This document shows positions 36,028 to 45,058 of a stretch of DNA of 56,928 nt, piece by piece. Position numbers and translations under genes: made by a program. The DNA is taken from contig JAUZOD010000024.1 of NCBI GenBank assembly GCA_030706635.1, positions 1-56,928 of the forward strand, read 5' to 3'. The notes under the pieces are model-generated. The model worked only from the letters and a program-made list of their open reading frames with translations, ran no database searches and was not told the DNA's origin. This stretch comes from Bacteroidota bacterium (GTDB lineage: Bacteria > Bacteroidota > Bacteroidia > Chitinophagales > Chitinophagaceae). Positions within the stretch are counted from its first letter, which is position 1, and each line of letters begins with the position of its first letter.

Positions 36028-37490
36028 TGATCCTGCAGGAAGTATTATATAAGGTTGCTATCCGGTCCGTTCACGGAAAACTTCACGTAAACGTGAAGAA
36101 CCTTCATATAGATTCCCGTGAAGTGGAGAATGGTTCTGCCTTTATTGCGGTAAGGGGAACGCATGTGGATGGGCATCAGTTCATCCCTGCCGTCACAGAA
36201 AAAAAACCGGCTGCCATCATTTGTGAAAAAATGCCGGAGCGGCTGGCAGAGGGCATTACGTATATTCAGGTGGAAAACAGTGCGGTTGCCACGGGATTGC
36301 TTGCTCACAATTTTTTTGGACAACCCTCTGAAAAAATGAAGCTCATCGGCATTACCGGAACCAATGGGAAAACAACCATTGCGACCCTGCTTTTTAAGCT
36401 TTTCAGTTCTTTGGGTTATTCCTGCGGACTGCTGAGCACGGTGGAAAATCGTATTGGCGCCCGGGTATTGCCGGCGACGCATACCACACCGGATGCAATC
36501 TCTCTCAATGCGTTGCTGGGCGATATGGTTTCTGCCTCCTGTACCCATGTGTTTATGGAAGTAAGCTCCCACGCCATAGATCAGCACCGGGTGGAAGGAC
36601 TGCATTTTTCTGGCGGTATATTCAGCAACATCACGCACGATCACCTGGACTATCATAAAACTTTTGACGAGTACATCCGGGTGAAGAAATCTTTTTTTGA
36701 CACACTACCTTCAACTGCATTTGCCCTTTCTAATGCTGATGATAAGCGGGGTGCCGTTATGCTGCAGAATACTGCGGCACCTAAATATTATTATAGCCTT
36801 AGAACCACGGCCGCCTTCAAAGGAAAAATATTGGAGAATAACCTCACCGGTCTGGTGATGACCATCAACGAGAGAGAAGCCCATTTCCGGCTCATCGGGG
36901 AATTCAACGCCTATAACCTCCTGGCAGTTTATGGTGCGGCGACCTGTTTGGGAGAAGACAAAGAGCATGTGCTCAGAAACCTGAGCGCCCTGACGGGTGC
37001 GGAAGGGAGATTTGACTACATACTTTCTCCAAAAGAAAAGATTGTGGGCATTGTGGATTATGCGCATACGCCGGACGCATTGGAAAATGTACTGAGCACT
37101 TTGCGTAAACTCCGAAAGAACGATGAACGAATCATTACGGTGGTGGGCTGCGGTGGTGACCGGGATAAAACGAAAAGACCCATCATGGGGGAAGTAGCCT
37201 GTCGGCTCAGCGACCAGGTGGTATTTACCTCCGATAATCCCAGAAGCGAAGAAGCGGGCGCCATATTAAAAGAAATGGAAACGGGGCTAAATACTGCGGC
37301 AAGAAGAAAATTTATATCGGTTATGGACCGGAAGGAAGCCATTAAAACAGCGGTTAACCTTTCGAAACCTGCGGATATTTTATTGGTGGCAGGCAAGGGA
37401 CATGAAAAATATCAGGAGATCAAAGGTGTAAAATATCCGTTCGACGATAAGGCGGTATTGAAGGAAATATTTGAGACGCTGGATAAATAA
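36027..37490 (+). CDS. murE: UDP-MurNAc-tripeptide synthetase MurE
   Basis: A 487-residue Mur ligase. The ATP loop is GITGTNGKTT (about 110-119), the UDP-binding region is THTTPDA, and VVGCGGDRDKTKRP is the central family motif. The specificity motif is SDNPRSEE; DNPR in this place indicates meso-diaminopimelate as the added amino acid rather than lysine. It acts in the cytoplasm on UDP-MurNAc-Ala-Glu. It lies tight between ftsI (1-bp overlap) and mraY (7 bp). Confidence 0.95.
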   Translation: MILQEVLYKVAIRSVHGKLHVNVKNLHIDSREVENGSAFIAVRGTHVDGHQFIPAVTEKKPAAIICEKMPERLAEGITYIQVENSAVATGLLAHNFFGQPSEKMKLIGITGTNGKTTIATLLFKLFSSLGYSCGLLSTVENRIGARVLPATHTTPDAISLNALLGDMVSASCTHVFMEVSSHAIDQHRVEGLHFSGGIFSNITHDHLDYHKTFDEYIRVKKSFFDTLPSTAFALSNADDKRGAVMLQNTAAPKYYYSLRTTAAFKGKILENNLTGLVMTINEREAHFRLIGEFNAYNLLAVYGAATCLGEDKEHVLRNLSALTGAEGRFDYILSPKEKIVGIVDYAHTPDALENVLSTLRKLRKNDERIITVVGCGGDRDKTKRPIMGEVACRLSDQVVFTSDNPRSEEAGAILKEMETGLNTAARRKFISVMDRKEAIKTAVNLSKPADILLVAGKGHEKYQEIKGVKYPFDDKAVLKEIFETLDK

Positions 37491-37497
37491 CGCGATC

Positions 37498-38778
37498 ATG
37501 CTGTATCATTTGTTTGACTGGTTAAAACAAGCGGGGATTAAAATACCCGGAGGAGCATTGTTCCAGTTTATTACATTCCGGGTACTGCTGGCTGTTATTT
37601 TTTCTCTCGTCATCACCATGCTCTTTGGCAGAAAGCTGATTGATTACCTGCGGAAACTTCAGGTAGGCGAAAGTGTACGCGAATTGGGATTGGCGGGTGA
37701 ACAGCAGAAAAAAGGAACCCCTACGATGGGCGGCATCATCATCATCCTGGCGATTCTGATCCCTACACTGCTGCTGGCGAATCTCAGCAAAGCCTATATC
37801 CGTCTTATGATTTTCAGCACGCTGTGGATGGGCATGATCGGATTTGTTGACGATTATCTCAAACTTCGGTCTAAGCGACTGGCCCAGAAACAGGGTATAT
37901 CGTATAAAAAGGGCGACAAGGACGGACTGGCTGGTTGGTTTAAAATACTGGGTCAGGTGGTGCTTGGATTTGTGGTGGCGTCAACGCTTTTTTTTAACAG
38001 CAATACCAAAGTGTGGCGGGAATTTATCGGTGATGCAAAGCCGGCTGACACCACGGGAGTTAGAAAAGTTATGCTGGATGGCAAGGAAAAATTATTTGTG
38101 GAAGTCAGTGAGCCGATAACGACCATCCCGTTTGTCAAGAACCACGAGTTTCGCTATTCCCGCCTGTTGCCATCGGCCATGCACGGAGCCGCCTGGATAC
38201 TATATATCGTGATCGTCATATTCATCATCACGGCTGTATCCAACGGCGCCAACATTACAGATGGAGTAGATGGACTGGCCACGGGAGTGAGTGCGATCAT
38301 CGGAACCTGCCTGGGTGTATTTGCCTACGCCAGTGGAAACCTGCGGTTTGCCGAATATCTGAATATTATGTACATCCCCAATCTTGGCGAGTTATCCATA
38401 TTCATCGGCGCCATGATCGGAGCCTGCCTAGGATTTCTTTGGTACAATTCCTATCCCGCAACGGTATTTATGGGAGACACGGGAAGTCTGATGCTTGGTG
38501 GTATTATTGCTGCGCTGGCTTTCATTGTAAGAAAAGAATTACTGATACCGATATTCTGTGGGGTGTTCCTGGTGGAGAACATCAGTGTGGTATTGCAGGT
38601 TGCTTATTTTAAATACACGAGGAGGAAGTATGGAGACGGGAAAAGGATATTTCTCATGAGCCCGCTGCATCATCATTATCAGAAACTGGGGTATCATGAA
38701 AGTAAGATTGTTACCCGATTCTGGATCGTGACCATACTCTGTGTAGTGTTTGCGATCGTAACACTGAAAATTAGGTGA
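37498..38778 (+). CDS. mraY: Phospho-MurNAc-pentapeptide translocase MraY
   Basis: About 426 residues from the ATG at 37498; the frame extends upstream into murE but that start is less likely. It is a ten-or-so-pass membrane enzyme that makes lipid I from UDP-MurNAc-pentapeptide and undecaprenyl phosphate. Landmarks: QKKGTPTMGGIIII, FVDDYLKL (Asp-Asp motif), NITDGVDGLATG, and MSPLHHHYQKLG near the C-terminus. It is longer than the usual ~360 residues because of an inserted stretch around 170-220, which I recall as typical of Bacteroidota MraY. Confidence 0.95.
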   Translation: MLYHLFDWLKQAGIKIPGGALFQFITFRVLLAVIFSLVITMLFGRKLIDYLRKLQVGESVRELGLAGEQQKKGTPTMGGIIIILAILIPTLLLANLSKAYIRLMIFSTLWMGMIGFVDDYLKLRSKRLAQKQGISYKKGDKDGLAGWFKILGQVVLGFVVASTLFFNSNTKVWREFIGDAKPADTTGVRKVMLDGKEKLFVEVSEPITTIPFVKNHEFRYSRLLPSAMHGAAWILYIVIVIFIITAVSNGANITDGVDGLATGVSAIIGTCLGVFAYASGNLRFAEYLNIMYIPNLGELSIFIGAMIGACLGFLWYNSYPATVFMGDTGSLMLGGIIAALAFIVRKELLIPIFCGVFLVENISVVLQVAYFKYTRRKYGDGKRIFLMSPLHHHYQKLGYHESKIVTRFWIVTILCVVFAIVTLKIR

Positions 38779-38804
38779 AGAACAGGTAAAAAATTGGAAA
38801 GGGC

Positions 38805-40145
38805 ATGCCGGAACGAATGATTATACTGGGTGCGGGAGAAAGTGGTGTTGGAGCGGCCATCCTGGCATCCCGGAAAGGATACGAAGTATTTGTTTCTGAT
38901 GGAGGGAAAATACAGGATGAACATAAGAAAACGCTGGAAGAAAAAGGCATTGAATACGAGGAAGGAAAACACAGTGAAGAGAGGATATTGAATGGATCGG
39001 AGGTGATGAAAAGCCCGGGAATACCGGAGAAGAATGAACTGGTAAGGCAGATCAGGTACAAAGGAATTCCGGTGATCAGTGAAATGGAACTTGCTTACCG
39101 GTTTATGGGAAACGGCCGTATGGTGGGCATTACCGGAAGTAACGGAAAAACCACCACCACTGCCTTGACCTATCATATTTGTAAACAGGGCGGTTTGGAT
39201 TGTGCGCTGGTGGGTAATATCGGGGTTTCCATTGCGAGACAGGTGGCGGAAGATCCAAAACCCTGGTATATCACGGAGATCAGCAGTTTCCAGTTGGATG
39301 ACATCAAAATGTTCAGGCCGGATATCGCGATACTGACCAATATCACGGAGGATCACCTGGACAGATACGATTACCGGTTCGAAAATTATATCAGGAGCAA
39401 ATTCAATATTGTAAAGCATCAGTTGACGACAGACCATTTTATTTACAATGATGACGATCCTGTAATTAAAGAACATTTAGGTCGGTACAGTTTTCAATCT
39501 AACCCATTACCATTTACCATGCAACAGGAACCAAACCAGGGCGGCTTTATCAGGAACGGGCAGATGACATTAAAAGCGGGAAGCGAAACGGTACAAATGA
39601 GCATTTACGATTTTGCTTTGAAAGGGATTCATAATCAATACAATACCCTGGCTGCGGGGCTTGCTGCGGTTACCATCGGCATCCGGAAAGATAAGATCAG
39701 GGAGGCCGTTCAGAGTTTTCAATCTCTCGAACACCGGATGGAATTTGTGAGTACGGTGAGAGGTGTGGAATTCATTAACGACAGCAAAGCAACGAATGTC
39801 AATTCCACCTGGTATGCTCTCGAGTCCATGCAGAAGCCGGTGATCCTGATCCTGGGTGGTCTGGATAAAGGGAATGATTACTCTCTGATCCGCGAACTGG
39901 TCAGGGAAAAAGTAAAAGCGATTGTTTGCATGGGCGTGGATAACCGGAAGATACATGAGGCGTTTCAGAACGATGTGGGCATCATGGTCAATACAGAGAG
40001 TGCCCGTGAGGCCGTGAAAAGCAGTTTTCACCTGGCCGATAAAGGAGATGTGGTTTTGCTGAGCCCGGCCTGTGCGAGTTTTGATTTATTCAAAAATTAT
40101 GAAGACAGGGGAAAGCAGTTTAAGGAAGCGGTGAGGGATCTGTGA
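38805..40145 (+). CDS. murD: UDP-MurNAc-L-alanine:D-glutamate ligase MurD
   Basis: A 446-residue Mur ligase. The Rossmann-like start is LGAGESGVGAAILA, the ATP loop is GITGSNGKTTTTALT, and the ligase motif lies around NDSKATNVNSTWYALES, with LILGGLDKGNDY and LLSPACASFDLFKNYEDRG near the end. It adds D-glutamate to UDP-MurNAc-Ala in the cytoplasm. It follows mraY by 26 bp and precedes ftsW by 83 bp. Confidence 0.95.
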   Translation: MPERMIILGAGESGVGAAILASRKGYEVFVSDGGKIQDEHKKTLEEKGIEYEEGKHSEERILNGSEVMKSPGIPEKNELVRQIRYKGIPVISEMELAYRFMGNGRMVGITGSNGKTTTTALTYHICKQGGLDCALVGNIGVSIARQVAEDPKPWYITEISSFQLDDIKMFRPDIAILTNITEDHLDRYDYRFENYIRSKFNIVKHQLTTDHFIYNDDDPVIKEHLGRYSFQSNPLPFTMQQEPNQGGFIRNGQMTLKAGSETVQMSIYDFALKGIHNQYNTLAAGLAAVTIGIRKDKIREAVQSFQSLEHRMEFVSTVRGVEFINDSKATNVNSTWYALESMQKPVILILGGLDKGNDYSLIRELVREKVKAIVCMGVDNRKIHEAFQNDVGIMVNTESAREAVKSSFHLADKGDVVLLSPACASFDLFKNYEDRGKQFKEAVRDL

Positions 40146-40228
40146 GGAGCGTTGAGCATGCGAAATATGTTTATAAATGCGATACCTGAAAAGCCATTTT
40201 TTTTAACAGTTAATCGGTAAATAGAATT

Positions 40229-41479
40229 TTGCCTGAGAATATCTCCATAGAAAGACGAGCCTTTAAACACCTCGGGTCGAGAACCAAGGGGGATAAAGTG
40301 ATCTGGACTGTTGTGGTGCTGCTGGCCATCGTCTCTCTGCTCTCGGTGTACAGTTCCACGGGTTTACTGGCCTATAAGCTGTATAAGGGCAATACGGAAA
40401 TTTACCTTTTTAAGCAATTTGCTTTTATCGTTGCCGGCGTGCTGATTATCTATTTTGCCCACCAGGTCAATTATATTATTTATTCCAAAGTGGCACAGAT
40501 CCTCATTCTGGTTTCAATACCCCTGCTGATCTATACCTTGTTCTTTGGCGTAAGGATGCATGAAGGGAGCCGGTGGATCCGGCTGCCCATCATCAACCTA
40601 ACCTTTCAGACATCCGACCTGGCGAAGCTGGCGCTGATCATGTACATCAGCCGGCTACTGAGCAGGAAACAGGACGTAATAAAAGATTTTCGTCATGGAT
40701 TTTTACCGGTAATTCTGCCGGTGGCCGTTGTATGCTTGTTGATCGCACCCGCTAACCTTTCCACTGCCCTGCTGATTGGAGCCACCTGTATGATGCTGAT
40801 GTTTATCGGCAGGGTGAGTGGAAAACATTTATTGCTCTGCATCGGCATTACCTTGATTCCGTTGTTTATCCTGGTGCTCACCGCCGTGATTCGCCATAAA
40901 TCAGGGGATGCTGTCGTGGCAAAGCCGAAAACGGAAACCCGTTCTCATTTATTTGCGCGGGTGGATACCTGGATCAACCGGGTGGAGAATTTTATATATG
41001 GAAATCAGACGGCAAAAGACGATGATAATTACCAGGTGAATCAGGCCAAGATCGCGGTTGCCAATGGCGGCTGGATCGGTTTGGGCCCCGGCAACAGCAG
41101 GCAACGCAATTTTCTGCCCTATCCGTACTCGGATTTTATTTATGCCATTATCATTGAAGAATATGGATTGATTGGGGGTGCCATTATTATGTTCATTTAC
41201 CTGGTGTTCCTCTTCCGGAGTATCCGAATTTTTAAGAAATGCCCATTTGCTTTTGGGGCGTTCCTGGCACTGGGGCTGAGTTTCACACTGATGATACAGG
41301 CCATAGCAAATATGGCTGTGAATGTAAATCTGTTTCCGGTAACCGGGGTAACCCTGCCACTGATCAGCATGGGAGGCAGTTCATTTTTATTTAACTGCCT
41401 GGCCATCGGAATCATATTGAGTGTGGCCAGGAATGCAGAGCGGATAGAGGGCGAAGCGGCTGAGGAGTTAGTTAACTGA
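40229..41479 (+). CDS. ftsW: SEDS-family glycosyltransferase FtsW
   Basis: A 416-residue polytopic SEDS protein that polymerises lipid II at the septum together with FtsI. Landmarks: LSVYSSTG near the first membrane segment, GSRWIRLP, then GLGPGNSRQRNFLPYPYSDF (a family loop), NLFPVTGVTLPLISMGGSS. No ATG fits the N-terminus; a TTG at 40229 is the best start. Repeat element C follows its stop immediately. Confidence 0.93.
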   Translation: MPENISIERRAFKHLGSRTKGDKVIWTVVVLLAIVSLLSVYSSTGLLAYKLYKGNTEIYLFKQFAFIVAGVLIIYFAHQVNYIIYSKVAQILILVSIPLLIYTLFFGVRMHEGSRWIRLPIINLTFQTSDLAKLALIMYISRLLSRKQDVIKDFRHGFLPVILPVAVVCLLIAPANLSTALLIGATCMMLMFIGRVSGKHLLLCIGITLIPLFILVLTAVIRHKSGDAVVAKPKTETRSHLFARVDTWINRVENFIYGNQTAKDDDNYQVNQAKIAVANGGWIGLGPGNSRQRNFLPYPYSDFIYAIIIEEYGLIGGAIIMFIYLVFLFRSIRIFKKCPFAFGAFLALGLSFTLMIQAIANMAVNVNLFPVTGVTLPLISMGGSSFLFNCLAIGIILSVARNAERIEGEAAEELVN

Positions 41480-41594
41480 TTTGAAAATGTGAAAATATGA
41501 AAATGTGGTGATCATCGGGCTTGTTTTCAACGTGGATAAAAGGAGTGATGGATTTATCAAATATCAAATTCTCACATTTTCAAATCATCAAATT
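41478..41594. repeat. Intergenic inverted-repeat element, copy C, inside the dcw operon
   Basis: The left arm (about 41478-41510) and right arm (about 41554-41594) pair mainly through the exact 14-bp match GATTTGAAAATGTG and its complement, with partial pairing beyond. The spacer is about 45 bp. It shares GTGAAAAT-type arm sequence with copies A and B but is more diverged. The left arm begins at the last base of ftsW's stop region, and the right arm ends about 10 bp before the murG start. It is the largest gap in the dcw cluster. Confidence 0.65.
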
Positions 41595-41602
41595 GCAAGG
41601 CA

Positions 41603-42694
41603 TTGAGCAAACGCATTATCATAGCAGGGGGTGGAACCGGGGGGCACATTTTTCCTGCCCTTGCGATTGCGAACGCGCTGAAAAAAAAGGAGCCTGATAT
41701 TGAAATTTTGTTCGTCGGCGCCGAGGGTAAAATGGAAATGGAGAAAGTGCCGGAGGCCGGGTACAGAATAGAGGGGATTGATATTGCGGGATTCAACAGA
41801 AGTTCTTTGATAAAAAATATCGGGTTGCCGTATAAGCTGATTAGAAGCTTTTTCCGGGTGCGTAGAATTTTCCAGGCGTTTCGTCCGGACGCGGCCATCG
41901 GGGTAGGCGGATATTCTACCTTTCCCGTTTTGCGTTACGCGCAGGCAAAGGGGATTCCGACTTTTATTCACGAATCCAATTCTTTTGCCGGAAAATCGAA
42001 TATCCTGCTGGGGAAAAAAGCAACCCGCATTTTTACCGCCAGTGACAGGATGGAAAAGTTTTTTCCGGTGAACCGGTTGATGCATACAGGGAATCCGGTG
42101 CGAACCCAGATTGTGGGGAACAACATATCGAGAGCAGAGGGCCTTGCATTTTTCGGATTGGATGCTAATCATACGACGGTGTTGATCACAGGGGGAAGTC
42201 TTGGTGCCAAAAGCATCAATGAAGCGATTGACGCCGGCATTCCATTACTGAAGAAAAATCAGATTCAGCTGATCTGGCAAACAGGGAAAACATTTGCGGC
42301 AAAAGCGGCAGAACATGCTGCTGAAAGCAGGCTGATCTGGGCGAGCCAGTTTATTGCAAAAATGGAGTACGCTTATGCGGCAGCGGATATGGTGGTTTCC
42401 AGGTCTGGCAGTACGTTGTATGAATTATGTGCGGTGAAGAAGCCCGTCATTTTTGTTCCCTATCCCCATGCAACGGAAGATCATCAGACCGTCAATGCAC
42501 AGAATCTGTTTAATAAACAGGCTGCTTTGATGATTCCGGATAAGGAGGCGAAAAACAAACTGGTGGCTGCGCTGATTGACCTGGCCCATAACCCGGCGGA
42601 ACAGCAATTGCTGAAAGAAAATATCGGGAGACTGGCCATCACCGATGCCGATGAAAAGATTGCAACTGAAATTCTTAAAGTGATTCATGGTTGA
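41603..42694 (+). CDS. murG: Lipid II synthase MurG
   Basis: A 363-residue peripheral membrane GT28 glycosyltransferase that adds GlcNAc to lipid I. Landmarks: IIAGGGTGGHIFPALAIA at the N-terminus, GVGGYSTFPVL, IHESNSFAGKSN, and SRSGSTLYELCAVKKPVIFVPYP in the UDP-GlcNAc site region. The start is TTG at 41603; the frame upstream runs into a stop within the repeat element and offers no ATG. It overlaps murC by 8 bp. Confidence 0.94.
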   Translation: MSKRIIIAGGGTGGHIFPALAIANALKKKEPDIEILFVGAEGKMEMEKVPEAGYRIEGIDIAGFNRSSLIKNIGLPYKLIRSFFRVRRIFQAFRPDAAIGVGGYSTFPVLRYAQAKGIPTFIHESNSFAGKSNILLGKKATRIFTASDRMEKFFPVNRLMHTGNPVRTQIVGNNISRAEGLAFFGLDANHTTVLITGGSLGAKSINEAIDAGIPLLKKNQIQLIWQTGKTFAAKAAEHAAESRLIWASQFIAKMEYAYAAADMVVSRSGSTLYELCAVKKPVIFVPYPHATEDHQTVNAQNLFNKQAALMIPDKEAKNKLVAALIDLAHNPAEQQLLKENIGRLAITDADEKIATEILKVIHG

Positions 42695-44054
42695 TCTGAA
42701 AAATATTAAAGCAGTTTATTTCATAGGGATCGGGGGAATCGGAATGAGTGCGCTAGCCAGGTATTTCAGGAGCCAGGGAAAGAAAGTGCGGGGATATGAT
42801 AAAACGGAAACAGCCCTGACGAAGCAATTGATGAAAGAAGGCATCGGAGTGGAATATGTGGACAATCCGGACAGTTTGCCAAAAGACGTGCAGTTGGTAG
42901 TTTATACACCAGCGATACCGGGGGATCATTTGGGTTTACAATATTACCGGGACCATGGATATGAGTTGTTGAAGCGGAGCGATGTGCTGGGATTGGTCAC
43001 CGCAGGTTCTTTGAATGTTTGCGTGGCAGGAACGCATGGAAAAACCACGATCAGTACGCTGATTGCGCATATTCTGCGGGACAGCGGTTTTGGTTGCAAC
43101 GCATTCCTTGGTGGGATCTCCGCGAACTACGACACCAATTTCTGGAGCAATGAAAGAAATGTCTGTGTGGTAGAGGCGGATGAATACGACCGCAGTTTTC
43201 TGAAGCTTCATCCCGACATCGCGGTGATCAGTTCCATGGATGCCGACCACCTGGATATTTATGGGACGGCTGCAGCAGTGGAAGAAGCTTTTATTGACTT
43301 CAGTCGTAAAATTAAAGCCGGAGGAACGCTAATCAGTAAATATGGTTTACCGATTCCTGATCCCGAAAAGAGCATCCGGCAAATCAGGTACGGCCTGAAT
43401 GACCATAACGCGGATGTATATGCTGAGAACATTCGCATCGACGGCGGAAGTTATGTTTTTAACATGTCGGGCAAGGTCTGGTCACTGAAAGGGGTGAAGC
43501 TGAACATCGGAGGATGGCACAATATTGAAAATGCGTTGGCTGCTATGGTAGTTTCAAAGAGGCTTGGATTGAGTGACGGGCAGATCCTGCGGGCAGTGGA
43601 TCATTTCCGGGGTGTAAAGCGAAGATTCGAATACCACACATTGGGTGAAGGGACTGTGTATATTGATGACTATGCCCATCATCCGAAAGAACTGAGTGCC
43701 CTGATCAGTAGCGCCAAAGAATTGTTTCCCGGAAGACGATGTGCGGTCATCTTCCAGCCGCATTTGTTTTCGAGAACGCGTGATTTTGCCGCTGCTTTTG
43801 CAAGGAGCCTGGATATGGCGGACGAAGTGATTCTTTTGCCCATTTATCCCGCAAGAGAACTGCCTATCGAAGGAATCAGCAGCGCAACGATTCTGGATAA
43901 AATGACCATAACTAAAAAACAGATCCTGGATAAACAACAGCTGTTGGATTGGGTGAAAAGGATAAGGGATAAAGAAAAATTATTGCTCATAACAGCGGGT
44001 GCCGGCGACATAGACACGCTGGTAAAGCCACTGGCAGATATAGTCAAAGTGTAA
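42687..44054 (+). CDS. murC: UDP-MurNAc:L-alanine ligase MurC
   Basis: A 455-residue Mur ligase. The N-terminal nucleotide fold is FIGIGGIGMSALARYF, the ATP loop is VAGTHGKTTISTLI, VVEADEYDRSFL carries the acidic metal ligand, and VYIDDYAHHPKEL and IFQPHLFSRTRDF are typical late motifs. It adds the first amino acid of the stem peptide. The next gene, ftsQ, starts at the very next base. Confidence 0.95.
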   Translation: MVDLKNIKAVYFIGIGGIGMSALARYFRSQGKKVRGYDKTETALTKQLMKEGIGVEYVDNPDSLPKDVQLVVYTPAIPGDHLGLQYYRDHGYELLKRSDVLGLVTAGSLNVCVAGTHGKTTISTLIAHILRDSGFGCNAFLGGISANYDTNFWSNERNVCVVEADEYDRSFLKLHPDIAVISSMDADHLDIYGTAAAVEEAFIDFSRKIKAGGTLISKYGLPIPDPEKSIRQIRYGLNDHNADVYAENIRIDGGSYVFNMSGKVWSLKGVKLNIGGWHNIENALAAMVVSKRLGLSDGQILRAVDHFRGVKRRFEYHTLGEGTVYIDDYAHHPKELSALISSAKELFPGRRCAVIFQPHLFSRTRDFAAAFARSLDMADEVILLPIYPARELPIEGISSATILDKMTITKKQILDKQQLLDWVKRIRDKEKLLLITAGAGDIDTLVKPLADIVKV

Positions 44055-45026
44055 ATGAATATTAAGACATCATTGAAAAGAGTTCTTTCCGTTGCAATCT
44101 GGTGCGTCATCGGAGGCGGTGCGCTTGCCCTGCTGGTTGCGGCCATCAATAAAAAGAACAGCAGCGTTTGCACAGCCGTCGATATCCAGATCAATGCTGA
44201 TGGGAAATCAATCTTCTTGAATAAGAAAGAGGTGATGCGGCTGCTGGAAAAAGAGGGCGTAAAGGATATGCGGGAGAAACGGGTTCAGAGTTTTAACCTG
44301 GAGAAACTGGAAGAAGCTTTGCGGAAGAATGCATGGATAAAAGATGCCCAATTGTATTTTGATAACAACGCGGTGTTGAAAGTGCGCATTACGGAAAAAG
44401 AACCGGTAACCCGCATCTTTACGATCTCCGGGAATAGTTTTTATATGGACAGCAGCGGGAAACAATTGCCGCTGGCGGGAACTGTTCCTCTGAAGCTGCC
44501 TGTTTTTACAGGATATCCATCGGATAAGATGGGGTCGCGTGCAGACAGCGTCCTGGATCGTCAGATGCAAAACCTGAGTATGTTTTTGAAAAGCGATTCA
44601 TTCTGGGGCCGTGCGATTGAACAGGTGAACATCACGCCTTCAAAAACTTTTGAGATGACTCCGCTGGTCGGGAACCAGGTAATAGAATTTGGAGATGGGA
44701 ATAACTATGTGGATAAATTCCACCGGTTGCTGATATTCTATAAAAAAGTGATGGCAAAAACAGGATTTGAAAAATATACCAGAATTAAAGTGCAATATGC
44801 AGGGCAGATCGTTGGAACCCGCAGAGGCGGACCGGTTTCCCGAACGGATTCCCTCCAGGCGCTGCGGAATGTGATGGATATGATCCGAATGGCCCGCAGA
44901 ATGGAAGCGGACACGGCAATGCTCCGTGAGGTTAAACCGCTGGAGAAAAATGTGATTACCGAACAGAATCTGAACAGTTATGATTTTCCGGAGGAGAAAA
45001 GCCAGGTGCCGGAACAAAAAAGGTAA
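44055..45026 (+). CDS. ftsQ: Cell division protein FtsQ
   Basis: A 323-residue bitopic protein with a short cytoplasmic tail, one membrane segment (about 10-30), a POTRA-like region and a beta domain (WIKDAQLYFDNNAVLKVRITEKEP). It links the early Z-ring to FtsL and FtsI/W. The C-terminus is charged and low in complexity. It lies between murC and ftsA, as expected in a dcw cluster. Confidence 0.9.
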   Translation: MNIKTSLKRVLSVAIWCVIGGGALALLVAAINKKNSSVCTAVDIQINADGKSIFLNKKEVMRLLEKEGVKDMREKRVQSFNLEKLEEALRKNAWIKDAQLYFDNNAVLKVRITEKEPVTRIFTISGNSFYMDSSGKQLPLAGTVPLKLPVFTGYPSDKMGSRADSVLDRQMQNLSMFLKSDSFWGRAIEQVNITPSKTFEMTPLVGNQVIEFGDGNNYVDKFHRLLIFYKKVMAKTGFEKYTRIKVQYAGQIVGTRRGGPVSRTDSLQALRNVMDMIRMARRMEADTAMLREVKPLEKNVITEQNLNSYDFPEEKSQVPEQKR

Positions 45027-45058
45027 GCGACAAAAACAACTATAAATTAAACCAGACC

